The notes under the pieces are model-generated. The model did no database searches. It was given only the letters and a program-made list of their open reading frames with translations, and was not told where the DNA came from. Below are positions 43,764-55,716 of a stretch of 64,000 nucleotides of DNA, in pieces. This DNA is from Amorphophallus konjac. Taxonomy: Eukaryota; Streptophyta; Magnoliopsida; Alismatales; Araceae. The stretch covers positions 146,262,732 to 146,326,731 of the forward strand of contig CM040117.1 in the NCBI GenBank assembly GCA_022559845.1, in the 5' to 3' direction. The translations under genes were made by a program, and so were the position numbers. Position 1 is the stretch's first letter; every line of letters begins with the position of its first letter.

Positions 43764-44738
43764 TCAACAACACACTGTCAGTAGGGAGTCCAAAACACCA
43801 TTTAATTTTGAATCAGACTTGTGCTTATCATATGCAAACTTTATCCACTGACTATCCACAGTCTGTTCCCAATGACGCATCCTAGCATCCAATCGATCAA
43901 TAACATAATTTATATAGACGAATTGTGCATTCATCATACTGTTTTGATTCATCACAAGGTTTGTCAATGTAGTGAGCATTTCAGCAATATGTGACTCTGA
44001 GCTTGGTCTAGTGGAGCTAGATGCTTGATAACCCGAAGGAATGAAGGGTTGTTCTGGGGAAAGAGGAGGTTGTATCCCAAATGGAGTTATTGGCCCATGA
44101 TAGGGTCCATATAAAGGAGCAGGACTTAGAACTTGTTCCTATGGAGCTTATTCAACAACCTCTTTAATAACTATGTCAACAATTTCTTCTATGGTTTTAT
44201 CAGCTACTTGTTTCATGATTTCAGCAACCATTTCAACCATAGTTTGAATATCTAGAACAGTTTCTTTCTCCCTTTCTGAATCATTTATGCGTTCCTCTGT
44301 AGGAGTAGTTTCATCAATTAACTGTTCATCTCCAGCTGTCTCTAAGTGAAGCTCTTCTTGAACCTCTTCTATCGGTTGCTTTTTGACTGTCTGTTCGGCC
44401 TGATCAGCAGCTAAAAGTTGCTGAGTCTGCTGTCCAAAATGATCAAATAGCTCATCAATGTTCTGATCTAATTGTTGTACTATTTGTTCATTAGTTAAAT
44501 TCATCTCATGAACTTCTTGATCCAATCGTAAATCTCTAATCAGTACTGACTATCCTTCAGTATGTGATGGCTGAAGCTGTTCAGCAATGACATCTTGTTC
44601 ATCTGTTGGCTGTTGTTCCTGCAGGCTTGTCTCTTGCCACTCAATAGCAGGTGGCTGCTGCTGCTGCTCAGCTTGGTCTACTTGCAGCTGCTGTTGCTGT
44701 GCTGTCTCTTGTTTAGCTTGAGGCTGATCCTCTTGCAC
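43764..44738 (-). pseudogene. Cop2 downstream ORF: Gln/Glu-rich C-terminal part
   Basis: Continuation of the frame at 44739-45769 after a TAG-like break at 44739. It holds a Gln-rich stretch (QEDQPQAKQETAQQQQLQ and following, about 44738-44550), an acidic helical region with EIVDIVIKEVVE, and a final segment with EMLTTLTNLVMNQNSMMNAQ, IDRLDARM. Stops at 44549 and 44147 interrupt it. Predicted coiled-coil character is by eye from heptad-like Leu/Ile spacing. Function is unknown; env-like ORFs are known at this position in SIRE elements, but nothing here proves an envelope role. Confidence 0.5.
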
Positions 44739-45769
44739 TTATAGGACCTTCTTTTCAGCTTGTTCCTTTACTTGACTGGCAAAAGAAGGTTTCAATTTCA
44801 TGTACTTGGATATGAAATCCATATTATATACATTCACTTTTGGGATCTCTTTTGAAGTCTCATTCTCCAATGAGATGTTCATTTTCTTGAACACAGCAGT
44901 CAAATGGGCTGCATAGAGAAAATTTCTTCTAGACACTTTACAAGTTCCTATGATCTGAATAATTATCTCTGGCAGACAAATCCTGATCCTCTTTAGCAAA
45001 CAATAGAGAATAAATCTCTGGGACTCAGTCAGTCTCCCTCTCCCTCCAACTTGTGGAGTTATCATTGTGGTGAGAAAATGGTGTAATACTCTCTTAAGAG
45101 GAGAGAACTTGTTTGCATTGTACTGACCTAGTTTCATTTGCTTCTTGTGTTTGGGATTGCTAGGCACGTCTGTGATCAAGGAGTATGCATCACGAAGATT
45201 ATACACAGACCCTCCTTCGATTTCCCCATATTCAGGTATTCTAAAGACTCTATGAAGGAAATGCCTAGAAATTCAATCTTATTCCCCTTAACAATAGTCA
45301 ATAGTTTTGACTGTTCAGGATCATATTTCAGATTGTTATAGAACTCTGCGACAAGTCTAGGATAATAAACTCCATGCTTAGCCAAGAATTTCTTCCATTT
45401 TTGAAATTTAAACAGCTCAACCAATTCAGGATATCTCGAAGTCATTTCATGTTCGTGAAAATCCACATACCGTGGGAACATAATCTTCCCAGCTTCCAAA
45501 ATTACTGCAGCTTGCCTTGACGCCCTAGCGAAATCATCTTCTTCTTCAAAGGTTGTATCTGCCGTAGTAGAAGTGGTTCCCGCTTCCTTTTATTTCCCTT
45601 TCTCTGCCTCTCTTTTAGGCATTTCAAAGCTTATATCTTGATCCTGTGCCGTCTTTAGTCTTTTCTCTTTCAGTGATGACTCTATAGCCTCCATGGGCGA
45701 GGAATTCTATGGTAACTGTTCTTCCATCGCCTTTCTCTTCCCCTTGCTCTCGACGGCTGAAGATGACAT
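44739..45769 (-). pseudogene. Cop2 downstream ORF: 'putative plant transposon protein'-like domain
   Basis: Starts MSSSAVESKGKRKAMEEQ at 45769. The domain begins FPRYVDFHEHEMTSRYPELV, continues FKFQKWKKFLAKHGVYYPRLVAEFYNNL, KGNKIEFLGISFIESL, then after a frameshift near 45195 NLRDAYSLITDV, FSPLKRVLHHFLTTMITPQ, LTESQRFILYCLLKR and FLYAAHLTAVFKKM. This pattern (proline-Tyr start, Glu-Phe-Tyr-x-Asn-Leu, then a hydrophobic helical half) resembles the domain annotated as putative plant transposon protein in retroelement-rich plant genomes. Two in-frame stops (about 45710, 45593) and the shift show decay. Role unknown. Confidence 0.6.
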
Positions 45770-47670
45770 GGTATGATGACAATGGTGGAAGCGATAAAGG
45801 TTGGAGAATGGATCGTAGAAGAACAAATGAAGGAAATGTGGAGAAGGGAAACCTGAGAGATAGGCTTACGGTCTCGGCACGAGAGAAGGAATCGTGAGTG
45901 CGGGAAGAGGTTTCGGCTTGAATGAGAAGGGTATGAAAGATAATGTAAGTGGGGTTGAGTATTATAAAGAGATACTGTCGACTTTACCAAATTCAACAAT
46001 TAATACCCAGACTACCCTTTACTTAAAAGAAAATGCCTTTCTACGCCTCTATGTGGTTTCTGGCATATGTGACTAAATCTTATAATATGAATCTTCACAA
46101 CTTATTCCAATGAAGCAAACTTAATGGAGATAAATCAATTTAATCAAAGATACTGCCCAATCAGAGAAATCAATGATCTTACTGGTCATTTTCATTTGCC
46201 AAAACTGATTGAAAAATCTATTTTATATTGAACTTAAAGCAGTTTTAGTTTACTAAGAAGACCCCAGAGTCAACCATATTTTTTCATTAATCTTTCATAA
46301 TTTTTGATTGAGCATTCCAGTATTACTGCACCTTTTTACTCAAGGAGACATGTTTATTAGACACCAGAATCCCTGGTTACCCAGTGCAGTTTACCTTTAT
46401 GCTTCAAATTTTGAACAGAGATAGCATTTAATATCATGACTTGACCTCTGAATTTCTTTGAAACAGATGGTCAGTTTCTCAAATGATATGCCATTGCTTT
46501 GCCTATTTCATCATTTTCCTTTTCGTTTAATGGCGTATTCCCTGGTCTTTTAATAGCATTTTCTTAAAACTTGACTTAAGAACTATATAAACACCAGATT
46601 TCCTATCAGATTGAGTTATTACTAATGACTTTCAGATTTTAGATAACCTCCTGAGTAGTTCAAATTTGGACTATTTTAAGACCATTGAAGAATCATTCAA
46701 GGTTAATTGTGAGTATTTTAAGATAAGATTTATTCTTCATACCCAAGAAATCACATTTCAGTTAAGATCAACAATTTTGTTCTTAGTTTAGAGTAATCTT
46801 TGTAGTTGACTGTAGAATATAAGTAAAGGTGACAGTTTTCAGACTTTACTCCCCCTGAATTACACAGTCTATAATTTATTATGAAGAATAGATGAAAACT
46901 GGGGAATGGATATGTCAAAGAGAAGATAAGCAATGAGATATGGATGAAGACCACACAAGAGCAATGGTTAAGGCTAAGGACCAATTCACGAACATCCAAA
47001 GACTGAGCCTTATAGTCTATCAACTGACTACCAGCCTTCTCTATAATCCAGTAACATTCAGCCTTCAGCTTGTGAAAAATCAGTGTTTCCAAAAGCCAAT
47101 TCTCAAACAACTGACCTTTTGCCTTAAACCAGACTCACACTGATTCCGAAATCAATATCTCAGTAGCAACACTTCACTACTCAATAGACACATTTAACCC
47201 ACTGATCAAGCAGCAATGCAGCAATAGCCATATGACATTTCAACCCCAAAACATTATACTCACAAATTCTGATCAGCTCAGCTCCCCCTCAGAATGTGTA
47301 GAGATCTCAAACAAACATCACTTAATTTTCTTAAGGTACACAGAGATGTATCAACTAGATGCAAATTTCATATTTACACTACATGCATTGTTTTGACTCT
47401 TGGTACTTGGCGGAGGTCTAGCCTCTACACAAGGTGTAGGTTTCCAGACAGAAGACATCTGCCCTTCTCCCAACTTCCATTTGATGTACCAAGAAGTCAT
47501 GCAAACCTATGCATCTACTCATGAACAAGAATGACTTAACAAAAAAATTTCACATAGAATTTGCATGAATCAGATTGTCAGCATGTATTACTCATAGCAA
47601 GATGGCATCAATCATCAATTTATTCCAATCAAGCATATAGCATTCCACACAGAGCATTATTCAGACAATT
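45770..47670 (-). other. Cop2 internal non-coding stretch, left of the miniature element
   Basis: AT-rich, no pol motif, longest frame about 119 residues without recognisable content. Words such as agaatccctggttaccc (46365) and gcgtattccctggtc (46530) resemble the Cop1 internal stretch near 4865 and 4945, and CTCCCCCT pyrimidine tracts occur at 46850 and 47283, as in Cop1. I see nothing else. Confidence 0.5.
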
Positions 47671-48601
47671 TGATGGGAATCAAGCAAGCTGCCAGGCCAA
47701 AGTGAATCGAGGAAGCTGCCAGGCCAAGGATGAACAGGCTACCCTTGGGTAGCGTGACCTGGAGAAGGCGCCAGTCAACCCTAGCGCGATCTCAGACAGA
47801 GACGCAGCTGGTGACGGTCTAACTTCCCGACGCCAGAACTCCCAAAGTCTTCGATGTTTGCTATTTTCTATTGTTGTAATCAATGTTCTAGCGTCGTTTT
47901 GTCTTCCCCTTTCCCTATATATGAATCCCATTTCGTTTGATCAAAAACAAGCAATGAATCTTTGAAAGTTTGATTGAGTGTAGCCATGGCTATCTTCCCC
48001 AATCTTTGGAAACCCCCTTCATCCTTCCCTCTCCGGGTGCGAGGCTCAATTCTCTTGCCTGATCCTCTCTCTTTCCCCTTCAATGGAGGATGATCGAAGC
48101 CCCGGATGCATCGGCTCTGAGACGGGGTCGAGTGTGAGGCTTCGTTCGGATCTTTGTTCTTCTTCCACCAATGTTCGCCTTCCCTCACCACCACTAAAGA
48201 TGCTGCTAAGGTCAGGAAGGAGCTTGGCTGCACTGTCCCTGTGAAGGGTTCAGGTGAGAGGCCCCAGCCAAGCTTCCTCACGGCCCTAGCATCATCTACA
48301 TCCACCTTCCTTCCCTCACCGCTCACCCCACATCCACCTTCACCAAAGTTATCGTAGTTAGTATTAGGTTGGTTTGATCTCTATTTAGCATTCCCCGTGT
48401 GTTGCCCATCATCCTGTGTGCTTTCCCCTTGTGTTTTGAACCCCCAAAGTCATCTACGAGACATCGAATCGAAGAGCCGTCATCCCGGGCTGCTGTCTGT
48501 GAATGCGCATGGATGATATGGCACGTTCTTCAGAAGGCGCCAGGAAGGTATAGCGCGAACAGGGCAGAAAGAAGGTGACCCCGTACTTCTGTCCCCCATC
48601 A
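47671..48601 (+). repeat. 5' LTR of the miniature element
   Basis: Contains a TATA box (CCCTATATATGAATCC) at about 47916 followed by a CAAT-less leader. Two near-tandem words AAGCTGCCAGGCCAA (about 47686 and 47711) open the LTR. The minus-strand frame of 148 residues here is not kept at full length in the other LTR, so it is probably not a gene. Confidence 0.9.
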
Positions 48602-48695
48602 AATGGTATCAGAGATTAGGGAACCAGGCTGTTCTCACATACTGGGATCTTGAGCTACGAGGTTCGAGGATGAACCTTCCCAAGTGGAGGGGTTT
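48602..48695 (+). promoter_or_regulatory. Interior of the miniature element: primer site and polypurine tract
   Basis: The primer site starts two bases after the LTR (TGGTATCAGAG, the initiator-tRNA-Met core). AAGTGGAGGGGTTTT ends directly at the 3' LTR TG. About 64 bases separate the two signals, room for little more than cis sequences. Confidence 0.85.
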
Positions 48696-49627
48696 TGATG
48701 GGAATCAAGCAAGCTGCCAGGCCGAAGTGAATCAAGGATGCTGCCAGGCCAAGGATGAATGCGCTACCCTTGGGTAGCATGACCTGGAGAAGGTGCCAGT
48801 CAACCCTAGTGCGATCTCAGACAGAGACGCAGCTGGTGACGGTCCAACTTCCCGGCACCGGAACTCCCAAAGTCTTCGATGTTTGCTATTTTCCATGGTT
48901 GTAATCAATGTTCTAGCGTCGTTTTGTCTTCCCCTTTCCCTATATATGTACCCCATTTCGTTTGATCAAAAACAAGCAATGAATCTATGAAAGTTTGATT
49001 GAGTGTAGCCATGGCTATCTTCCCCAATCTTTGGAAACCCCCTTCATCCTTCCCTCTCCGGGTGCGAGGCCCAATTCTCTTGCCCTGATCTTCTCTCTTT
49101 CCCCTTCAATGGAGGATGATCGAAGCCCCTGATGCATAAGCTCTGAGACGGGGTCGAGTGTGAGGCTCCATTTGGATCTTCATTTTTCTTCCACCAATGT
49201 TCGCCTTCCCTCACAACCACCAAAAATGCTGCTAAGGTCAGGAAGGAGCTCGGTTGCACCGTCCCTACGAAGGGTTCGGGTGAGAGGCCCCAGCCAAGCT
49301 TCCTCACGGCCCTAGCATCATCTACATCCACCTTCCTTCCCTCGCTGCTCACCCTACATCCACCTTTACCAAAGTTATCCTAGTTAGTATTAGGTTGGTT
49401 TGATCTCTGTTTTAGTATTCCCCGTGTGTTACCCACCGTCCTGTGTGCTTTCCCCTTGTGTTTTGAACCCCCAAAGTTATCTACGAGACGCCGAATCGAA
49501 GAGCCGTCATCCCAGGATGTTGTCTGTGAACGCGCATGGATGATATGGCGCGTTCTTCAGAAGGCGCCAGGAACGTATAGCGCGACTAGGGCAGAAAGAA
49601 GGTGACCCGTACTTCTATCCCGCATCA
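48696..49627 (+). repeat. 3' LTR of the miniature element
   Basis: Aligns with the 5' LTR end to end with scattered substitutions (roughly five to seven percent by eye, not computed). TATA box CCCTATATATGTACCC at about 48940. Confidence 0.9.
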
Positions 49628-49735
49628 CAATTTCAATGAGGAGAATTGAGAAGTGGGGTTTAACTAACCTTTGTGCCCTGATTTTATTGAACCCCATTTT
49701 ATTTTATCCACAGAAGCACACCTGCATCCAAAAAG

Positions 49736-50006
49736 TTATTTGAAATATCTTGGAGCCCAAGAGTTTATGGGTCCAACAGAATTAGTAGCACCCCACATTG
49801 GTGCTCTCCAATTATTCCAACCATTCATCCAATAGCATTCAGAAGTAATGTGACCTAGTTTTTCACAATTATTGCATATAGGAGGTTTATACATGAATAC
49901 ATGATTCTGAGTTCTCCTAAATGCAGAATTATTCACATGAACAGGATGAAATGCATTATTTTTGTTAAACCAACAATTTTATGAAGTATGCCTAAACTTT
50001 CCACAA
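49736..50006 (-). pseudogene. Cop2 gag, C-terminal part left of the LINE
   Basis: Continues the gag at 55848 once the LINE is taken out. The codons at the junction rebuild a zinc knuckle YFYCGKFRHTS-x-NC, whose first half lies right of the LINE. A second knuckle CNNCEKLGHITSEC is at about 49875-49835, then the gag tail VGPINSWAPRYFK and a stop at 49736. A TAA inside the split knuckle (about 49977) and the LINE make it non-functional. Confidence 0.75.
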
Positions 50007-50105
50007 TTTTTTTTGATCAAAAGCCTTGCCTAGGGATAGTGGTGGGGAGGTCCACCAATCTATCACCAGGGGGTTAATTTTATTGCTGGAATAGTGAAGG
50101 CACAA

Positions 50106-53100
50106 TTACATCAAGCGGATGCTAGGCATGCCTAGCTTGTCAAGGCGAGCAGCTCCCTTTATAAAAGAGGGAAGCTCATGAGATGAATAAAAATTGTTAC
50201 ATTGCAAAGAGCATGCTAAAGTTGCCAAAGAATCTGCCACTGTATTGCCTTCTCTATATGTGTGGGAAATGATGTCTGACGGAGATATAAGTTTCCAAAT
50301 ATCTCTAACATACTTGAGGATAGACCAAGGGCAGCTGACTTGTCCCTTGATGGTCTGGACAAGAGTTTTCGAGTCACATTCAATATATGCAGGCGAATTA
50401 TGAGCAACAGTGTAAAGATATTTAAACCCGTCAAGAAGAGCTCTAGCTTCTGCTATAATGCTGTTAGACTTCCCGTAGTAGTGAGAGAAAGCAAGGATAA
50501 TATTTCCACTGTGATCACGAATTACTCCACCACCTCCTGAATCTCCATTATGCTTAGAGGCACCATCTGTGTTTAGCTTAATGGAGGGCCAAGGGGGATT
50601 GGTCCATTTAACTGCCAAGCAAAAATGATGAACTGAATTTACATTCTGCAGTCCAAAGGCTTCCAGAATTCTCCTATGGCTTTTGTTTGCTTCTTTGAGA
50701 TCAGCAATGCTGCATATTTGTTGGACTTGGAAGATAATACTATGGACAAGACTCTGCTTTTTTGTTTGTTTACCATCATACCTGAATTTGTTTCTTGCAC
50801 ACCATAATTCCCATAAACCATACCCAACAATGGCAAGGGTAAAGAGTCCAAATAGAGACTTAGACTTTGTTCTGTTGATATTTTTCAGGATTATAGATCT
50901 GACAGAGTTACCTTCGATGTGCATTCCATGGGCATCCAAATAATTCCAGACATAGTTGGCCATATCACTGTGTGCAAAGAGGTGATTATAGTCTTCAGTC
51001 TGGGGCTGCTGACAACAGTGACACTTGGAACATATGGAGATTCCAACTTGCTGGATATTTGAGTCAAGTGGGAGGGAGTGATTCAACACTTTCCATAGGT
51101 GGACAGAGATTTTGGTGGGTAGCCACTTTGACCAAAGCTGACCCCACGGGATTTGGCTAGAAGTATTGTTGCTGCTGTTGATGAAATTAATAGTGGAGGA
51201 AACACTACATTTACCAGAAGGAGCAAGGCTCCAGGCCTCCATATCTTTATCCTGATTCAGAACAATCTGCCTTAAGGCAGCTTTAATGTCAGTGGTAAAG
51301 TAGGAATCCTGGAGGCTCAGAACAGCAGGTGTGGGGTGCAAAAGGCATTCTCGGACAGAGGCAGACTGATTAGAAATTTGGTTGGCAGGCACAAGATCTG
51401 CCAGCCTGAACTTGCCAAACCATTTGTCAAACCAGTAATTTGTTTGATTTCCATCCCCTACAATCACCCTTTTATGCTGGATAATGAGGTCTTTTGCTGC
51501 AGTCCAGCTCCTTCTAGCAAGAGCTTTCATATTTTTGAATTGAACATTTTCAAGTGGACTGTTTCGGATATACTTTGCTTTGAAGTAGCTTTCCCAAAGA
51601 GAATTTGTGTGAATAGCATTCCATAACATCTTGACCCTTAGTGCTAATTCCATGTGTTTGAGTGACATAATGCCAAGTCCCCCATGTGTAACTGGCTTGC
51701 AAATGGCCTGCCAGGCCCTCCAATGCTTTTTCCTGCCATGTATAGAAGATCCCCAGAAGAAGTTGGCGAAGGCCTGTTCCAGCTCTTTGTGTATGCCAGA
51801 GTGGAGAGGTGAAGAGGATAAGAAATAGATTGGCATTGATGTCAAGACATGTTTAATTAAGACCAACCTGGCACCCTGAGAGAGCTTATGCGATTTCCAC
51901 CCAGTGATACGGTTCTGAATAGTCTTGATAATGCCTGCATAGTGTATTTTTTTGCATCTGCCTTGTGTCAGGGGAATCCCAGATATCTGTGTGGAAACGA
52001 ATGCCTAGCAAAACCAGTGAGTTCCTGGACCCTGATAGCTTTTTGATTGTTACCCCTTGGCTGCATGAAAAACCCACTTTTAGACACATTAATCTGCTGC
52101 CCTGAAGCTCTCTCATAAGTTCTTAGAACTTTCAGCAGATTTCTGATTGAGGCTTTACTGGCTTTGCTGAAGATCATTGTGTCATCCGCAAAAAGCAGGT
52201 GGGAGATGTTAGGACATCTTCTGGGGCCTGAGTACCATTCAATTATGCCACTAGAAAAAGCTGCATTCAGAGATCTACTAAGTGCCTCTTCAGCAATGAT
52301 AAACAGGGATGGGGCAATGGGATCCCCTTGTCGGATCCCTCTTGTAGATTTAAAGAAGCCAGCAGGTGTTCCATTAAAAAGGATTGAAAACCAACAATTG
52401 TTCACCAATTTTTCTACAAGACAAATGAATTTGTTGCTGAATCCAAATTTATGTAAGACCGAAAAGAGGAAATCCCATTCTAATCTATCATAAGCCTTTG
52501 CCATATCAAGTTTAAACATGACATTAGAGCCCCTTGTTTTCTTACCCAACTCATGGGATAGCTCCTGAGCTAGTGCAATATTCTCAACAATTTGTCTACC
52601 TTTCACAAAAGCTGATTGCTCAGGAGAGATGATCTTGGGGAGAATGACTGCCAGTCTGCTGTTTAGAATAGCAGAGATGATTTTATAAAAGTAATTGCAG
52701 AGACTAATAGGCCTGAACTCAGAGATATTCTTGGCATTTGGCTTTTTTGGGATTAAGGCTACAAGGGTAGCAGTGACAGTCCTTGGAAGGGCTTGCTGTG
52801 TAAGAAAAAATTCTTGGACTGCACTAATGACTGTCGTGGAAATGATATCCCAGGCTTTATGGAAGAAAGCTCCTGAGAAACCATCAGGCCCCGGGGCACT
52901 GTCAGGGGATAATCTGAAAACTACATCATGTATTTCTGAGTCAGTAGGAACAGCACAAAGGCAATCATTTTCAATCTGGCTTACCAGAGGTGGAATACAC
53001 TCAAGTAAGCTATCCTCTATATAGTGATCTTGAGAAGTGAAAGCATGTTGAAAGTGGGAGACAGCTATGTCTTTCATTTCCTCCAGTTCTGAAGTAGTCT

Positions 53101-54244
53101 GACCATTGGTATTTTGAAGCTGTGAAATAACCTGTTTTCGTCTGTTGGCCAATGTGGTAGAGTGGAAAAACTTAGTGTTTCTGTCCCCTTCAGTGAGCCA
53201 TCGCACCCTGGATTTCTGCCTCCAGTAGCATTCATGTTGGAGTAATTTATCAGACATAATAGTCTTGGCTTCTTCTAATAACAGAGAGTTGGCATCAGTT
53301 GGTTGTAGATCATATGATAGTTCAGCCCTTAGGACTGCATCCTCTGCTATTGCTAAATTCATATGCACATTTCCAAATACATTTTTGTTCCAGGCTTTCA
53401 ACATATTCTTCATAGACTTGAGCTTGAGGTATAAAGTTGTAGTCGGAGAACTAGCCATGGGGCTGTTATCCCAGCAGGTTTTCACAGCCTCCAAAAAATT
53501 TTCATGATGTGTCCACATTTTCTGAAAACAGAATCTTGCCTTGAATCTGTCATTTAAGTAAGTTCTGACTAAGAGAGGGGCATGGTCAGACGCTTGTCTA
53601 GAAAGGTGGTCTATGGTGGAAGGGAACTGATTAAGCCAAGCAGTATTATACAGAACCCTGTCCAATCGGGCCCAAATACCACGCGATCCTGATTGATTGT
53701 TATGCCATGTATAGATAGAACCAAGAAATCCAGCATCCATGAGAGAACAGTCAGAAATACAATCATTAAAGTCAGACATTGCACCCAGATTTGGGCTATT
53801 TCCACCTAGCTTTTCATCAACTGATTGAATACAGTTGAAATCACCAGCAACAAGCCAAGGTCCTTGTATTAGAGAATGAGCAGTTACAATAGAGCTCCAG
53901 AGAGCTTTTCGCTCATGGGCAATACATTTAGCATAAACAAAAGTAACAAAGAATTCTGGCAAAGTGGAACTTGCTCTGAACAGAGTTATTTGTTGAGCAT
54001 CCTTGCTGATCACTGAGAAGTCAAGAGTGTCCTTCCACATAACCCAGATATGTGCCATACCAACCTCATTGGCAGTAAATTTAGACATGCCCAGCTTTCT
54101 ACAAATGTAGTCCAAATTGCTGTCATTTATCTTAGGTTCCAATAGAGCAATGCAATCAATAGAATAAGCTTTGATAAGATATTTTACTCGACCAATTGAT
54201 ATGTCATTTCCTATTCCCCTGATATTCCAGATAATGAAATTCAT
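50106..54244 (-). pseudogene. LINE ORF2: endonuclease, reverse transcriptase, zf-RVT, RNase H
   Basis: Starts MNFIIWNIRGIGND at 54244. Endonuclease: WNIRGIG, LLEPKI, WLVAGDFNCI, DRVLYN and SDHAPLLV. RT: SFRPISLCNYFYKIIS region near 52700, FVKGRQIVENI, FKLDMAKAYDRLEW, GIRQGDPIAPSLFI and the active site LLFADDT at about 52190. The frame ends at 51968 with YLGFP followed by a stop; the second half continues in the neighbouring register, consistent with one C lost from a C run. Then come the zf-RVT-like region (WLPTKISVHLWKVL ... CSKCHCC) and RNase H with KLNTDGASKHNG, EARALLDG, IECDSKTLVQ and EGNTVADSLA. The complete set of RNase H acidic residues is present. The protein nicks target DNA and primes cDNA there. 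Confidence 0.93.
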
Positions 54245-55716
54245 TGGGATAGCTTAGTAGTAGAGATGTTACCCGTGGACCCTGATCTTGTCATGGCCCT
54301 AGTGATGACTCCAGGTCTATCAGAATGCATATCCCTGATATTTTCATTAGCAGCTTCAATAGCAATATCCTTTCTCCTAGTCAAAATATCCTCTGAATGT
54401 GTATATGTATTGGGTCCATAAGTGATCATCTGTGCTTCCATAGGGGGCTGAGAACCCACCACCTCAATCACAGGAACAGGAGCTATAGATCTCCTATCAA
54501 CTGCAGCAAATTGGGCTGAAGGGAGCTCACTAGAGAGCGAAATAGAGTTATTCAGGGGGCCCAGTTTTGCACTCAGAGGAGGTTGGGATAATCTAGACTC
54601 ACCAGGTTGATGAGTAGTGCCATCATGTATTTCAGTCAGATAGCATACTTCAGGATGATCTAAAACAGCAGCATGAATTTGGCTTGAAGGGAGCTCACCT
54701 GAGGAGGATGGGTTGGAGCTGGTAAAATCTGGCTGAATATTCATATCCTGGGCAGAATCCAATTTAGTATTCCTTGCAGTCTTATCATCACCTGCTTGTT
54801 GCAAACAGGATACCAGTGTCACTTCACTGTCAGAGACCTTGAGATTATCTAAATCTTCTGGAAGCTTGGCGGATATGCTGCTGTTCTCATTCTTTTTGGA
54901 AGTAACAGGTTGCCAGCGAGCAATGGGTTTTGGGAGCATCCTTGCCTGAACAGGGACATTTAAAGAAGTGGAGGGGTGTTGAATGCAACTTTTACATTCC
55001 TCCAATCTGTGACCAAGGCGAGAACAACCTGAACAAAATGCAGGGACTTCAGGGTACTGTATATCCTGCCAAGCTCCACCACCAGGGAATCCAATCCAGA
55101 CTCTATGCGGAAGAGGTTTAGAGACATCCAGCTCTACACAAACCCGCGCTACAGAAGTATTGGATAGATTCAAAGTGGAAGGATCTATTTTCAATACCTG
55201 TCCAATGTTCCCAGCAATAGACCGAATGAGAGGCTCAATGAAAAAGTTCACCGGGAGGCCCGGGAGAGCAATCCACACCGGAAGTAATGGCGAATCCGTC
55301 ATGGGAGAGAATTGCATAGTCCATTTGAAAAACTTGAAGAGCCGACCATAAAAAAATAGAGATTCTCGTAGAAGCAGCTTCCGGTAATCATCTTGATTCC
55401 GGAATCGGAGAAGAAGATGCCGAGAATCAAGGGCACTAATCAAGAAGTCTTCTTTGAATCCACATCGCTTTGAAAGGTGGTCTCTGATTTCAGGGAATGG
55501 TGGCCTACCACGAGGAGTGCGAGCCACCAATGAGTGGGCGAATGGTTGCAAGGACACAGCAATCTCCTCGTGGCTGAAGAACACGGCAGGCTCTCCACCG
55601 TCTGTCATCGCCGGTTCATGAACAGTGCCCCGGACAATAGGAGGCTTCATAGTAGAGACAAGAACTTCAGCAAATGAGCGATGCGGCCCTGAGGGAGACC
55701 CTGACAGAGGATCCAT
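54241..55716 (-). CDS. LINE ORF1: RNA-binding protein with DUF4283-type domain and zinc knuckle
   Basis: A 491-codon intact frame. The N-terminal half (FFSHEEIAVSLQPFAHSL, LLRFRNQDDYRKLLLR, FKFFKWTMQFSP, PVWIALPGLPVNFF) fits the DUF4283 RNA-binding domain of plant LINE ORF1. A CCHC knuckle CSGCSRLGHRLEEC is at about residues 222-240. The C-terminal half is Ser-rich and disordered-looking. The stop TGA overlaps the ORF2 start as ATGA (54241-54244). ORF1 protein coats the LINE RNA in the retrotransposition complex. Confidence 0.9.
   Translation of the reverse strand: MDPLSGSPSGPHRSFAEVLVSTMKPPIVRGTVHEPAMTDGGEPAVFFSHEEIAVSLQPFAHSLVARTPRGRPPFPEIRDHLSKRCGFKEDFLISALDSRHLLLRFRNQDDYRKLLLRESLFFYGRLFKFFKWTMQFSPMTDSPLLPVWIALPGLPVNFFIEPLIRSIAGNIGQVLKIDPSTLNLSNTSVARVCVELDVSKPLPHRVWIGFPGGGAWQDIQYPEVPAFCSGCSRLGHRLEECKSCIQHPSTSLNVPVQARMLPKPIARWQPVTSKKNENSSISAKLPEDLDNLKVSDSEVTLVSCLQQAGDDKTARNTKLDSAQDMNIQPDFTSSNPSSSGELPSSQIHAAVLDHPEVCYLTEIHDGTTHQPGESRLSQPPLSAKLGPLNNSISLSSELPSAQFAAVDRRSIAPVPVIEVVGSQPPMEAQMITYGPNTYTHSEDILTRRKDIAIEAANENIRDMHSDRPGVITRAMTRSGSTGNISTTKLSQ

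Larger units (their letters stand above)
47671..49627 (+). mobile_element. Miniature LTR retrotransposon: two 931-bp LTRs around a 94-bp interior
   Basis: The 5' LTR 47671-48601 and 3' LTR 48696-49627 both run from TGATGGGAATCAAGCAAGC to CATCA. The interior (48602-48695) holds only a primer site TGGTATCAGAGATT (48604-48617) and a purine tract AAGTGGAGGGG (48682-48692). The target duplication caatt is perfect (47666-47670 and 49628-49632). Nothing is coded. The layout is that of a TRIM element, but the LTRs are much longer than the usual few hundred bases. It sits in Cop2 non-coding sequence. Confidence 0.9.

Noticed and set aside
47880..48326. A 148-residue minus-strand frame in the 5' LTR of the miniature element as a possible gene
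   Set aside because: The other LTR copy keeps only 102 residues with a frame break, and no domain is recognisable; it is a chance frame in GC-balanced LTR sequence.
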